From positions 221,001 through 285,000 of the forward strand of contig JAOTOM010004747.1 of NCBI GenBank assembly GCA_034440615.1: a stretch of 64,000 nt of DNA, in the 5' to 3' direction. The notes beneath the pieces are model-generated. The model was not told where the DNA came from. It searched no databases and saw only the letters and a list, made by a program, of their open reading frames with translations. This stretch comes from Ashinkailepas kermadecensis (taxonomy: Eukaryota; Arthropoda; Thecostraca; Neolepadidae). Positions within the stretch are counted from its first letter, which is position 1; the number at the start of each line of letters is the position of its first letter. The position numbers and the translations under genes were made by a program. Shown here piece by piece: positions 1 to 51,201 of this stretch.

Positions 1-640
1 CATTGTATCTGTTTCGGTGATATAAAGGTTGACTATCTTCTTTACGTCATTCTAGGTGATTACTCAGATTAGCATCCCGATAGCTGGATATATTTTTGCG
101 CTTGTCACAATTGAAAGCAATTATTTATCGTTTAGTTTTTCAGCTGATTGAAAAGCAGGTTCCACGTATCAAGCACTACGGGACCTATATTTTGCATAGT
201 CGGCTAAGAAGATGGCTACGTATTATACAAGAGCTTGCATGTAGAGTGCTGGTGATGCTTCCTTTTGTATGTGCGTTTAGTAAACTTGAGAATAATAAAT
301 CTGAGTCGTCTTTCCAGTCGGAACCAATTGGTTCCCATCATAACCTACACACCACCGGCCACAACCTGACACAGAAACAGCAAGTCTAGGAGTACGTTTA
401 CTTTCCTCGATCCTGCTGGGCCTTAAATGCTTCCTGAAATGCACATGGCACCGAATGGTTCGGTGATAACAGAATCACGGGAAGGATGTCTATACTTCAT
501 TTGACAATTATGATGTATTTCATGCTTTTTTCATATCAGTGGTAAAAAAGCGCAAGTGATGTACGTTTATGTCTAAATTTATTTTAATCGCCGACATGTT
601 GCACTTTGTCGACCTGAAATTGAGTGACTTACCTGAAACT
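1..640. other. ASCC3 intron sequence, nothing recognised
   Basis: Should be part of the intron after exon 21 on the minus strand. I looked for the next ASCC3 segment (the WND..HG..GEPWW region) on the minus strand and did not find it. A short plus-strand open frame at 96-389 has no recognisable features. Confidence 0.4.
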
Positions 641-1046
641 AGCAGTGACAGTCAATGACAGTTACCTGCATTGGGGAGTGACGGAGAGTGAGTTACCTGA
701 ATTATGAAATGACGATGAGTGAGTGACCTGAAGTCAACAATAACGGCAAGTGAGCTACCTGAAGTCGGCAGTGACGGTGGGTGTTACCTGAAGTCAACAA
801 TGACGGTAAGCTAGCTATCTGAAGTCGGCAGTGATGGTGAGTGACAGCTACCTGAACCCGGCAGTGACGGTGAATGAGCTACCTGAAGCCGGCAATGACG
901 GTGAGTGAGTTATCTGAATCTCGGCAATGACGGTGAGTGACAGTTGCCTGAAGTCGGCGGTGACGGTGAGCGACAGTTACCTGAAGTCGGGAGTGACGGT
1001 GAGCGACAGTTACCTGAAGTCGGGAGTGACGGTGAGCGACAGTTAC

Positions 1047-40376
<39,330 letters not shown>

Positions 40377-40970
40377 CTGACGACGCGGCAGCACGTCAAC
40401 ATCTCGAGGCGGCTGGTCGAGGTCGCATCAGATTTGTCCTCGTGTTCATGAGACAGATCAACTTCTTAGGGGAATCGGTGTGGGTGCTAAATGATGGCAT
40501 TTTTGGTCAAAGCACATATACCTCAAAATAACTAACTAACAAACTCAAGGAAGTGTATCACTATCACAGGGGAACAGGATGACATTCCAGAAAAGCAGGT
40601 CAACATCCCAGAACACCCTGATGGGTTGACATGTCATGGGAACAGGTCAACAGCCTGAGGAACAGATTATATGAGTAGGGGAAATAGTGGTTTCGTTTTC
40701 TATTTCTCGAAAAATATGCATGCAAACATATATGCATAGCTCTCAATACACCATTCAGTTACTTGAAAATAATGAAGATACTCAAATAATTGTTGGTGCT
40801 TAGAATTAATAGGGGAGAAAACTCAATTTGCCATAGAAGCACGCCAATATGAACAAAAATAGAAAGATAACAATTAATTTGATGCAACCACTATGCAAAT
40901 ATTGTTTGTCTTCACTTAAAGGTAGAATTTGTGATACTTGCAAAAGTTTCCAAAAATGGATAACTCACTT
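40377..40970. other. Region upstream of the ASCC3 start codon
   Basis: Should hold the ASCC3 5' UTR and promoter (minus strand). GC content drops sharply past about 40430. No TATA box or other motif was convincing. A tail remnant of the micro-retroposon family (AATAACTAACTAAC, plus strand) is at 40528-40541. Confidence 0.4.
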
Positions 40971-41026
40971 TGGTTAGTTATTTGGGTTTTAGGGCGCATC
41001 AACTGCATTGGTTATACAGCGCCCAT
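40971..41026 (-). mobile_element. Micro-retroposon copy J (best example)
   Basis: A 56-bp insert between perfect 14-bp repeats TGGATAACTCACTT (40957-40970 and 41027-41040). On the minus strand: TGGGCGCTGTATAACCAATG, then CAGTTGATGCGCCCTAAAAC, then CCAAATAACTAACC. The inner stem is AAC/GTT here where other copies have GAC/GTC. Confidence 0.95.
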
Positions 41027-41040
41027 TGGATAACTCACTT

Positions 41041-42120
41041 AAGTCACAGTTTATACACCTTAAGTATATACACCATTTAAGGTGTACACCTTAAAATAAG
41101 TTCCACATGATGGAAGTGATCTTTAAAAAAAATGTATTTTGAGACAAGGAAAGTACCTACCACCCCTGCCTCAGATTCGTATCAGTAAAAGTTGGATAAC
41201 ATCAGAAAGCATAATACTGTATAAGATAATTAGATAACTTATAATAATCTAAAGAACATATCACCAGCAGGTCACCATGTCTGATGTGTACCCAAATCAG
41301 AGAATGCATTTCCATATTGGAACTGAGTCTAATACACATTTGCGGGCTTTCATGGAATAATTTACCTACACCTCCTTATACCCTTTGCCACAGTAACCTT
41401 ATCATTGCAAAATGTGGGGAAAAATTCAATCAAACTTGACCTAACAATACTAGTCCTTTCCCAGAACCAACTTCCTCTACTTAGCTCTTATCAACAGCTC
41501 CATGAATTTGCTTACTTCTATTGAGAAGTAAGGTGTAATACTCCTTGATGGTTGTTCTTTTTTTAGTGCTCATGGCCTCATACAATGTCGCCACTCTGCA
41601 AAATCACGCAGTTGTCTCAAAATCGCGGACATTGGTCAGTTTTGACCAGACAGCAATTAGCTTCTAGTTATTTTTTTAATCCATTCAATCTTTAGGCAAA
41701 CATGTAGTGAATAACTCCTGGAGAGAGCAGTGTTCTGGATCACAAATATCCAGAACAATATTCCAACCCTGCCATGTGATAGGCCTGATGTCCGTGTGGT
41801 TGACAGGTGACTGGTCGGACAGGTCACCATGCCAAGATACTATTGACCCTATGCTGGAATTGATGACCCTATGATGGGATTACACGGACATCCTATGACC
41901 CTATGATGGGATTACCCTATGATGACCCTGGCGGGACAAGTGACACTTATAAAATTGGTGGTCCTGTGCTCAGACAGATAGCCCCATGATGGGACCATCA
42001 GAGGGTAACCGGTCTCACCAGACTCCAGAGCCCTGTGCTCCATCACAGGAACATTTGTCCCATCGGCCACCTGTTCCATCACAGGACCACATCTTCTATT
42101 ACTGGGGTCACCTTTCCTGA
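41041..42120. other. Intergenic, local duplications only
   Basis: Around 41845-42000 the phrase CCCTATGATGGGATTAC recurs three to four times at irregular spacing. Otherwise nothing recognised. Confidence 0.5.
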
Positions 42121-42125
42121 CAGTG

Positions 42126-42305
42126 GGGCGTGGATGGCCAAGTGGTTAAGGTGTTGAGCTCTGGATACCAAGGTCCCGGGTTCAACTCTCGCACCACTCT
42201 GGACATTTCCCAATCGTACGGCCCACAGTGTGAAACAGCGTGGGCGGCGACATTAGCCGTGATTGTGCATAAAGTGCGTCGTGAACCACCCAATAAGAAA
42301 CATAT
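42126..42305 (+). mobile_element. tRNA-derived SINE of a second family (Leu/Ser-like head)
   Basis: GTGGATGGCCAAGTGGTTAA carries a box A-like motif, and CCGGGTTCAACTCTCGCACC a box B. The body continues with CATTTCCCAATCGTACGGCC and ends near CCACCCAATAAGAAACAT. The acceptor stem does not pair as a tRNA. I did not find a convincing target duplication. Confidence 0.75.
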
Positions 42306-42884
42306 CCCAACAGTTAAGCATTAATCCTAATCACTAGATCACAAAGACACTTATGTTCAGGCTATCTAGAATAGACCTGTGGCTGTTACAGCCCATTGTA
42401 GAGTTCGAAAATAAAGGTCATCAGTAAATAAGGGCAATTACAGGCGCACGTGAACAAATATAACAATTGTTCATACCCGTGGCACGGAGTCAGCAAGTAC
42501 GATGATAGGTCAGCAAGTATGATCAGAAGTCAGCAAGTACGATCAGAGCAGTCAGTCCAGTCCCACGCACCAATTCCGCCCGAGGTGGCGACTGAACAGA
42601 ACTGGCAGTCGTTTCAGGTCGTGTGGCAGCTCGTAATACGATGCCGGGCCTCGAGAGCAAAACGGCGCCTGCCCATCACCGTCCGCGAGCTAGGGACGTA
42701 CAGGTCCCGGTCCTGACGGGTGTGGCGGTCACGGTGCTCGCTACTGTGGTATGGGTACCGGCTAACGAAGCCGGCTCCTGCAGACTGCGCACCTTGTGAA
42801 GCGGGCATAGCATGTGGTATGAGACCAAGTTATCCGCGCTCATCGCCAAGGCGCTCTAACAGATCCGTGACATGATCAAATTTA

Positions 42885-43675
42885 GTTCGTCAGAAAAATA
42901 AGTTTTGTTCCATAGTTAATAATTTTTGGTATCCGACACATATTATTATGGGTATTATTATTATACACCGAAGTGCAGCACCAGATCTGAGGGAGGACTA
43001 AGGTATTGACGAGCACCGAGATGACAGATGGTGGCAGGTAGCCTCTGAGATGCAACAGACCGGCCAAAGTTCCGAAACGTCATCTGGTAATATTAGATAC
43101 ATGCATGTCTCAGCTGAGGGAACGATCAAAAGTGAGTCCAATGTTTTTTTTACTTCGGAACAGGGGTGCAAACGTTTATCCCGAAACGCTACCGTGAATT
43201 TGAGAAGATTGTGTAAATTATGTTGGCTCCCAAAGACCATCAGCTAGGTTTTCTCTGCATTTACCTTAAGACCACTTCCACAGAACCAAATGTTAAGGGG
43301 GCCGGGACGTGTTCCAGTTCGGCAGTGACACTTTGGATGTGAGCTTTGCTTCCGGTGACCAAAATGTGCGTGTGTCATCTGCTACTGAACGACCGCTGCG
43401 TCCTCAGCGAACTGAGGTTGTTGGCAAAGACGCAGTAGAGCAATGGGCCGAGAGCCTTGAAAAACTCCGATGTTGTTAGGAAGTGGCACATATTTTATGC
43501 TGCGACCCAGATTGTCAGTGAGGCTGACACTCTGGGTATGGTTCTGTAGATAGGCCAAAAACCACGAAGTGTTGATACTGTGCTTGCTTAATTTGGTCAA
43601 TAGTTTTGAATGGTCGATCACATCAAAGAATTTGTTCGTCCAGGGCAGGGTGGGAATTAAGGCACTTCTTAAGAG
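42885..43675 (-). pseudogene. Non-LTR retrotransposon reverse transcriptase relic
   Basis: Minus-strand fragments in RT order: FFDVIDHSKLLTKLSKHSIN and WFLAYLQNHTQSVSL (palm and fingers), GVFQGS (weakened GVPQGS), WFCGSGLKVNAEKT then LMVFGSQHNLHNL (after the catalytic YADD box), and LRGYLPPSVISVLVNTLVLP plus KIINYGTKLIF (C-terminal region). The YADD box itself was not found intact, and several frame breaks are present. Confidence 0.85.
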
Positions 43676-43689
43676 ATTTCATCTCTGAA

Positions 43690-44600
43690 AACATTTTTGC
43701 ACTCCGGGTTCATACTGGATAGGATGGGCTTCACATGTACTCCAACACAAATGTGGGAACAAAGATATCAATAAAAACAAACACAGAAAGACACCCAAAA
43801 AAACGCTGGTTATTCCACTTATTGTCACCACTCAAACTAATCACTTTTTGTAGCAGTCAGCAGCCGGACCACAGCCTCACACTTCATCAATCTCAACCAC
43901 CAGCATTGCCGACAACAACGCGCCAACAGCAACTTGCAAGATGATGCGCATGCACACTGAGAACACTGTTCTCCGGCTATGGAGCCCCGTCTCGGAATAC
44001 CTGTGTTTCTGCCACCCTATAGTGGGAAACTGACAGTTTTGAGAGACGTCTGGAGTCCCGGAGGCCACCGATCAGAATTGGCTGTGTTAGTGTTTTCTGT
44101 TCTGAAATCTGTCTGTCAACCAATCAATGCTAGGTATTTTGTATATGACGTCATAACCATTAGCAACTTTGAACACATGGTTAAAAGTGTCCACACAAGT
44201 TAACAGTAAACACAAGACCTTGACTGATCCTTTGCTTTGCTCACATCCAACTGTGGCGTGTGCGGTAGCGGTGTTGCGTTCATATTACGTGGGAAATTGG
44301 CTGCGTAGGTAGGTATGCGCTCTGAGCTGAGGGTGAAGTGTGAAGTATTTTTGTTTGTTTTTCATATGGCTAGCCTTGTACTGAGACCAACAGTGAAAGG
44401 AAAACGCATTTCTCCTGTGAGTTATAAGAAACGAAATGGTGCTGATTATTACGGGTCTCTGCCGGGCGGTGCCATCCATTGTTCACTTCTTTGCTCGTAT
44501 GTTTTGGCATTTGATTTGAAAAAAAAATGAGAATGATATTACTTATGCATATTATGTAGGTACTGATTTAGGTTTTTCCGGTCGGTTGCTGGTAAACAGA
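43690..44600. other. Intergenic, nothing recognised
   Basis: Mixed composition, short frames without family features. Confidence 0.4.
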
Positions 44601-44859
44601 TTCCATGTATAAAAAAAATAATGTCCATGAAAATGTACTCTGGAAGAAATTGGTATGCACTCCGACTCCCAACTCGGAAAGTAAGTTTCCCACTCTGGTC
44701 CAGGGGGCAAAGGAGGAACATCTCTCCACGATCATTGGCTGATAGGGTCTGGTTGGATATGGTGGTCAGCATGGTCTCTGTTGAGTGGCAGAGTGGAATC
44801 CATTCTGAGTAGGAGGGGAGATGGTTGTTGGATAGGTAGGCATAGAGGCTGGTGGATGA

Positions 44860-45900
44860 GATGCTGTCATGATAATGACAACAGACAGGCATCAAGATGC
44901 AGGCTGGAAGGTGTTCTGTTGTCTCCTTCCCACTTAGCATGCACTGCTTTGCTGGCATGAACAAGTGCTAGGCAATAGCCTCCTCAATTTTTCCCACTGC
45001 TTGAGCCATGCTGAGGACAGCAGATGAATGACGTCACTGTGATCTGGCTTGTAGCTAGGAGTCAGGCGTCGCCAGCTGGTCTCCAGGCTTAGCTCAAGCT
45101 CAGCCTGCTGGCTGCAGGAACACCCACCAGCCTATATCTCGGCTCCCATCTTGTGCCATGATCATGAGCAGCAGGGGGGCAGGAGGCACGCCAGCGAGGT
45201 CGCTGTCGCCAGCCGTCCCAAATGCATGGTCGAGTAGCAGCGGTGTTCCAGCCGGCCCAGTCGGTCGAGCATCAGATGGCTGCTGAATGCTGGTGCAGCA
45301 CAGTTCCTGCCCACTTCCCAGTGCACATTGGCATGCACAGCACTCAGGAAAGATGTATATTGGATTTGCATCATATGTTCAGCCAGCTGGCATCAAGAAC
45401 ACTACACCGGGGTGGACACCCAGCAAGCATGCCGATGGCAGCCTGCCATCAGCATGTCTCAGGGCGAGCTTGGCATCTTGTAAGCGACATGCCGAAATCC
45501 ATCTGCTCTTGGCCTGACATCACAAACTAACACAGAATATCAACATATGGCAGGTTGAGTTCAGCAATTTGGCAGCCAGCCGACTTTGGGCCATTGTCCA
45601 ATATTTCACTCTGCAGCTGACAGCAAGCTGCTATCGTCCCAATGGCATTGGGTCAACCAAACTCTCACCCCTGAAAATATGGTCATAATGTGTAATGCCA
45701 GGGGCTGTCCCCCTCCCCAAAACAGGGATGGATACACAATTTTTCCCACAAACATACACCTTCAGGGACATTCCCAGTGGTGCCCACCGATAAAATAGTG
45801 ACCCTCCAGATGATATTACTGGATCTGCCCCTGCCTCCACTATGGAATTTCCACTGGTGGGCCTGTTCCAAGTATTGCATCAGTGACAAGTACATATTAA
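44860..45900. repeat. Mosaic repeat M, copy 1
   Basis: 44868-45075 matches 56535-56750 in the same orientation (ATGATAATGACA, AGGCTGGAAGGTGTTCTGTT, TTTGCTGGCATGAAC). 45230-45620 matches 55800-56300 inverted (GCTGAATGCTGGTGCAGCAC). 45640-45880 matches 52220-52460 inverted (CCAGTGGAATT/AATTTCCACTGG, GATATTACTGGATC). Confidence 0.8.
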
Positions 45901-45942
45901 GCCATCATCCTCACTATTTGGTCAGATCAGGTGCACATTCTT

Positions 45943-45973
45943 ACTTAGTTATTTGGGCTTAAGGGTGCATGAG
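45943..45973 (-). mobile_element. Micro-retroposon copy K (shortest)
   Basis: A 31-bp insert between perfect 13-bp repeats GGTGCACATTCTT (45930-45942 and 45974-45986). On the minus strand: TCATGCACCCTTAAGCCCAA, then ATAACTAAGT. Only the 3' arm and tail were inserted. Confidence 0.82.
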
Positions 45974-45999
45974 GGTGCACATTCTTCAATAAAAAGCTA

Positions 46000-47040
46000 A
46001 AAACAAAACACACTATTCATCATTTAATGCACTTTCTATATCTGCCCCTGCCCAGCCCATTTGGAGCTGGTCATTAATAAATGTGTCAAGGATTATGATC
46101 AGAAAATTCCCTAGAAACCTAAAAATGAAAGTTTGTCATGAAATAAAACATTTATGTACGATAAATATTTGATTAATTGTGAGTGTTTTGTGGTTGGGAA
46201 ACCAGACACTTTGCGTTATTAATCCTGCACAACCACATATTTATGTTCAGAATATCGCACACCACAAAATAATCCATTTTAAAGCTGCTCGAAAGTGGTT
46301 AGAGGATTTACATCTCAAGGAACTGTTTCAATTTGGATAGCTTGTTCATTTTTGCATTCAGTAAATACAGTGCAATTACTGGTTCAACCATACTTAACAG
46401 CAGTACAGCTATTCATTGCATGATTTCCTAAGTGTTCAGACCACCCTATCTTCCCCTATGCTTCATGGAGGTAAAATGTGTGTAAAACCTGTCTCATGGT
46501 TACATTAAACTGCAGTGATACCAGAAAAAGTATGCTGATAAGCTTCAATATATTGGGGGTTACCTAATATTATTGGGAAATTTAGGATTGTTTTGAAATG
46601 ACATTTCAAGAAGACAAAAATGCATACTTATTTTACCATACTAGCCATAAGAGAGGATTAGATACCTAAACAGTTATCATGTTAGCAAACGTTGGCATAT
46701 TTTATCATACTACCTACTTTAAAAGCCACATCTGGCTCTTATTTCTAACCTTACCTCTTGCTCCTCCCTAACGCGGTGGTTTCCCAGATGGCAGTCCCTG
46801 AACTGCTGTTGGTTCCTTGAATATTGACCTTATTCCACTTCAACGATGAGGTCCTTCGGCGGTAAATTACGGCATGATCCGGCCATTTAGATGCACCATA
46901 TTTTCCTTATACAGACACCGCGCCATACACACTACTAGACATTAGTAGGTAGGGAACCCAGCTATACACCTGTTATACACACTCCTACCGAGGTACCCTC
47001 CTGAGGTATTAATTCATGGAGAAAAACATAACGTGGCGCA
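46000..47040. other. AT-rich intergenic DNA
   Basis: 46070-46110 resembles an inverted segment at 52020-52065 (GATTATGATCAGAAAATKCC). Otherwise nothing recognised. Confidence 0.4.
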
Positions 47041-47047
47041 AGACTGG

Positions 47048-47968
47048 GGGTCTGTTCCCGTCGCTCCACTAGCCTCCACAAACCTCCACTGGTCGTTCCC
47101 GTCGCAAATCCAGTGGAGATTTTTCCTCCACCAACCTCCACCAGTGGAGCAAAAGCTCCACCAGCCAAGAAGCAGGGTCCAATCGTGATTTTTCAGTTGA
47201 GCTCAATCACAGCGCACTTGCGCCATATATTTGCGCGTAAACAACGTCCTCCATCATACAAATCTCATCTGCATGCATCAACTGAATACCAGGATCATCC
47301 TTCGCAAAGGAAATGTGAAATTACTACAACTATGAATAGTAATCGAAGTAACAGATGCAGACCACAGATGCATACGTCATTCGGCCTAAGGGAAGATGTT
47401 ACTTACCGGCCGGATCCGCCACAATTACCGTGCCCAGAAGTGCCGCCGTTCTCCCGGCGCCGACTAAAATCCTACTCGAGCCCGATCGACGAGGTCGGGC
47501 AAGTTGAGGTGAGGAAGTCAGCATCGGGTAGAGAAGCGCCTCGGCGCCGAGGGAGCCCGGCGTGTCCAGACACGAGATTATATGCTGTATGTTAAGAAGG
47601 CATGCTGTAACCAACCGCAAAACGGGGAGACGATGCTCAACCGAGAGGGAAGAGAGCCTGGTTCATCCCATAGGCGAAAAGAACATCTGTGCTCCCCGCA
47701 GTCTCTAAGGACACATACATAGCCAGAAATGACGACAAATTTGGTACTTTGTATAACAAGGCATAATATGTAGTGTGCGACCATCTGGACAAACATTTGA
47801 AGGTAAATTTGACCAATTTGTGATACAGCGCCAAATGCGTCCTTTTTGTCGCGTAATTCACGCCGCTATCAGCTGATTTCTCCACCGGTCGTTCCCGTGG
47901 GCAAGTCTCAACTAGCCTCAACTACCCTCCACTGAGTTCCTTCTGGTGGAGCCACGGGAACAGCCACG
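47048..47968. mobile_element. Inverted-repeat DNA element, about 0.9 kb
   Basis: The left end TCTGTTCCCGTCGCTCCAC and the inverted right end GCTGTTCCCGTGGCTCCAC match at 17 of 19 bases. Sub-terminal GGTCGTTCCCGTCG and CGGTCGTTCCCGTGG match in direct orientation. No transposase domain was recognised in the short internal frames, so it is probably non-autonomous. Exact ends and target duplication were not settled. Confidence 0.6.
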
Positions 47969-47996
47969 GAAAAAGGTAGGTTAGGCTGGCAAAATT

Positions 47997-48020
47997 CACT
48001 CACTCACTCACTCACTCAAG
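47997..48020. repeat. (CACT)n microsatellite
   Basis: Six CACT units. Confidence 0.95.
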
Positions 48021-48860
48021 AGCATTTATGACGTCCACGGAAGGAACATTTCTTTTCCAGAGGGACGGAGCAGCCGAAGGAAAGCTGAGCTGCTTGGTGA
48101 GCATGAAAATATCTTGAGTGAACTAAAGTTTTGGAAAATAAGTTGAAAATTTAATGACAATGGTTCAGGCAGTAGGGCACAAATTAGAGAGGACTTGAGA
48201 GGGGAGCTGGGGAGTTGAGACACTTAAGATGCACTGAGTGCGGTCAGTAATGACTGCAAAATATTTGAGGTATTCAAACTAACGTAAAGTAGCATAACGT
48301 TGACACAGCCTTCCAACATCTTCACATTGTATTTCGGCGTACGTTATCCCCGCAGTCCCGATTTCCGTTCTGAGCTTCCCATACCATGGCCGTCTGGGGG
48401 ACGAGCTGGGTCCTTCCTCCCAACTTAGTTAATTTAGCCTTACTCTTATCACCTTGCATGTAAAGGTGGCTTATGAACGGTCTCGTCCCCAGTTGCATGA
48501 AAAAAATCCGTGGCGACGTCTTTCCTCATCAAATTATCTCTATCTTGCATACATAGATCCACGAAAAATCCTCCGTGATGTCATCTGTATCACCCAGTTA
48601 CTTGATAATACCTGTTCCTGTTTTCCGCCACGCTGGCTCATTTCCTAAAAAGCGTAAGCGGTGTGAGCCGGGTCGTTGTCGTCATCCTCCACCTATTGCC
48701 GATTTCCGTTAAGGTAATGGTGATACCATGGGCGTTCTGTTGTGTGCTTTTGACGAAGAAGATTTGGATCGACCCATTGTCTTAATGTAGATAGTTCCCC
48801 CTCCTAATGTATTTTTTTAATCACGAGCTGGGGGAAGAAGGGGTTTCCGTACACTTAAGA
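48021..48860. other. Intergenic, nothing recognised
   Basis: No element or gene identified. Confidence 0.4.
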
Positions 48861-48861
48861 C

Positions 48862-49340
48862 ATGCAACAAATTGAAATAGTTATACTGCTACTTCTGTAT
48901 GGCCGAACCAGTAATTGTACTGTATTTACTGGACACAAAAACGAACAAGCTATCCATATTCAAACAGTTCCTTTCAATGAAAATCCTCTAAGCATTTGCA
49001 AAGAGCAACTCAAACATAATTATTTTGTAGTAGTGTGCCATATTCTGAACAAAAATGTTGCTGTGCAGGATTACTTCACTGTAGCTGTTGTGGTACAAGC
49101 TATTAGTAGCTGCAAAAAATACTGGTGCAATTGCAAGAAAAATATATCTGATGTCACTTTGTTATTCTTAGCACACACACTGGGGAGGGGGCAAAATTGG
49201 TCTTCTTCAAGTATTACCCCTCATACTTCCTTGATCTCAACAATAGTCAGTTTTACAGCAGAACTTTGCTCCCAGGTCACATGGTCTCAGGAACGAGATA
49301 GAGGGAGAAGACCCGGCATGGTAATTTGCATAAATTAAAA
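48862..49340. repeat. Dispersed repeat also found at 51715-51960 and 57295-57390
   Basis: Shares GAACCAGTAATTGTACTGT, GCTATCCAT(A/G)TTCAAACA, GGAAATCCT and GTAGCTGTTG(T/A)GGTACAAG-like blocks. A 158-codon frame covers this copy, but the frame is broken in the others, so I treat it as repeat, not gene. Confidence 0.7.
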
Positions 49341-49654
49341 GCGACCAGCAAATATAATTCTCACATCAGTTCTGATAACGAAATAGGTTTTACTATTGAC
49401 GCTGCTGAAATAAATAGAATTAAACTTACGATTATCAGCAAATTGCAATATGCTTTCTAATTTACGTCGAGACTGCACTCAGCTCTACGGCATGATGTGG
49501 CAGCAGACGGATGACTGCCAGATCACAAATTGGCGCTGTGGTTAAATTAGTGAAGGATGCGGTTATAAGCCAACTTCCTGAGCAACGGTAGAGAAAATGA
49601 TAACAAAAGTACACTTAATCGATGTCAGCCAAGTTTATAAATCCATACCTGATA

Positions 49655-50160
49655 TTTATTTATTTATTTATTTCACAATACATGCCCTCCACATATAGTG
49701 GCTATTATGGATAGTCTGGGTATAACTCAGATATTTATAAAGAAAGGATAGATTTGTGGTCAATAGTGGGAACACATGTGCAACAAACATTCATACACCA
49801 ACATAATACAATACCCATATCACTGCACTACACACACCGTGCTTGCAACACGAGCTGTAAACGAGTAGTTTATGGAAGTGATATGAAAGCGATGGCCTAA
49901 TTGTGAGTGCATGGTGTACACAAATATATTTTGTAAGCATTTTTTGTGACTAGTGTTGCTCGTGGAGATGAGCTCGTACACACTTCTTGAAGTTAGACAG
50001 CTTCAATGTTTTTGTTTCAGTAGGGAGTTTGTTGTAGTGGAAGACAGACGAGTAGATAAATCTCCTGTGGCCTGCCTTTCTGTGTATGGCTGGTAGATGC
50101 AGGTGGTCGTCTGCACGAGTATGACGGTTTCGCAGGGTAGAGTTTGCGGCTTTCTTTACC
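49655..50160 (-). mobile_element. LINE 3' end (ORF2 C-terminus, 3' UTR, (AAAT)n tail)
   Basis: On the minus strand, LRNRHTRADDHLHLPAIHRK then FHYNKLPTETKTLKLSNFKK and CVRAHLHEQH ending in a stop at about 49960 matches the typical C-terminus of non-LTR ORF2 proteins (W/YN.LP..... L..FK). A 3' UTR of about 290 bp follows and ends in AAATAAATAAATAAATA at 49655-49672. Confidence 0.8.
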
Positions 50161-50427
50161 TTTCAGCCGACATGTACTGCCAAGGTTAGTGATTTGTAAA
50201 AAGGTGTACAGTGAAGTCACAGGAGTCAGGGAAGTGACGTCACAGGATTCGGGTGTCGATGTGTTAGGTTAGGTTGGGTTAATTTAGGTTAGGTTATGTT
50301 AGGTTATGTTAGTGCCCGTCATCGACACCCGACTCCTGTGACGTCACTTCCCTGACTCCTGTGACTTCACTGTACACCTCTTTACAAATCACTAACCTTG
50401 GCAGTATATGTCGGCCGAAAGGTAAAG
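50154..50427. repeat. Long palindrome (107-bp arms) with a TTAGG-like loop
   Basis: 50154-50260 is the near-perfect inverted complement of 50321-50427 (GTGACGTCACTTCCCTGACT in the right arm). The 60-bp loop is almost entirely GTTAGGTTAGG/GTTATGTTAGG words. The left arm is the upstream edge of the LINE fragment. Confidence 0.9.
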
Positions 50428-50948
50428 ATTACCGAGTTTGCAGAGATTTGACCGGCAATGTGCGTTGGCTCACCCGTCAGAATGATCTTGTGGAGCAAAG
50501 TAAGGCTGTGAAATAGATGCAGATCAGCTGTGGTGAGAAGACCCAACTCGTTACGGAATCAGAAATATGATAGAATTGATACTGCCGACATGCTCACGCC
50601 GCACAACCAATAAATAATCACAACACATCCCACGAGTATGACGCTCGTGCACCGACTGATTTGTTGCCTGCCGCGTACTGGGATATAGGTTTCGGAATAT
50701 AAAATGGTTTAAGGAACATTATACTAAAACAATCAGTCTAAAATTGTTTTATTCTCACCACCAAGAAACAAGTTTTGTCAATGAAAAAGTTCAGAAAATT
50801 GAGTGAAATCAATTCTTGTTAATAATAAATGTTCTTCGATGTGCTTTTTTAGTTCATGTCTGGAATGTTTAGTTGAAGTAAGGAATGACTTGGAATGATG
50901 TAAAGCGACTAGACGGGAGAGCAAATTGCCGCTGTAAAACCAACTAAT

Positions 50949-51201
50949 GTATCCAAGCCATCATCAGCTGACTGCCAGTCAGCTGTTGGTGATGTCACTC
51001 AAATGTACTGACACGCTGCAGCTGGGTGCACTGACTGTTCCAATGGTGTCACCAGGAATATTTATAAGAGTCAGGTTAGGTTAGTGTTAGGTTGGGTTAG
51101 GTTTTCACCAACGTGAAATAGCATCTGCACACCCTCCCCTCTATGTTCGAGTGACGTCACCAACAGCTGACTGGCAGTCAGCTGACGATGGTTTGGATAC
51201 A
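50949..51201. repeat. Second palindrome (about 52-bp arms) with TTAGG-like spacer
   Basis: 50949-51000 (ATCAGCTGACTGCCAGTCAG) pairs with 51149-51201 (CTGACTGGCAGTCAGCTGA). The spacer holds AGGTTAGGTTAGTGTTAGGT at about 51073-51100. Confidence 0.87.

Noticed and set aside
48862..49338. 158-codon plus-strand frame
   Set aside because: Lies in a dispersed repeat whose other copies have broken frames, and it has no recognisable domain.
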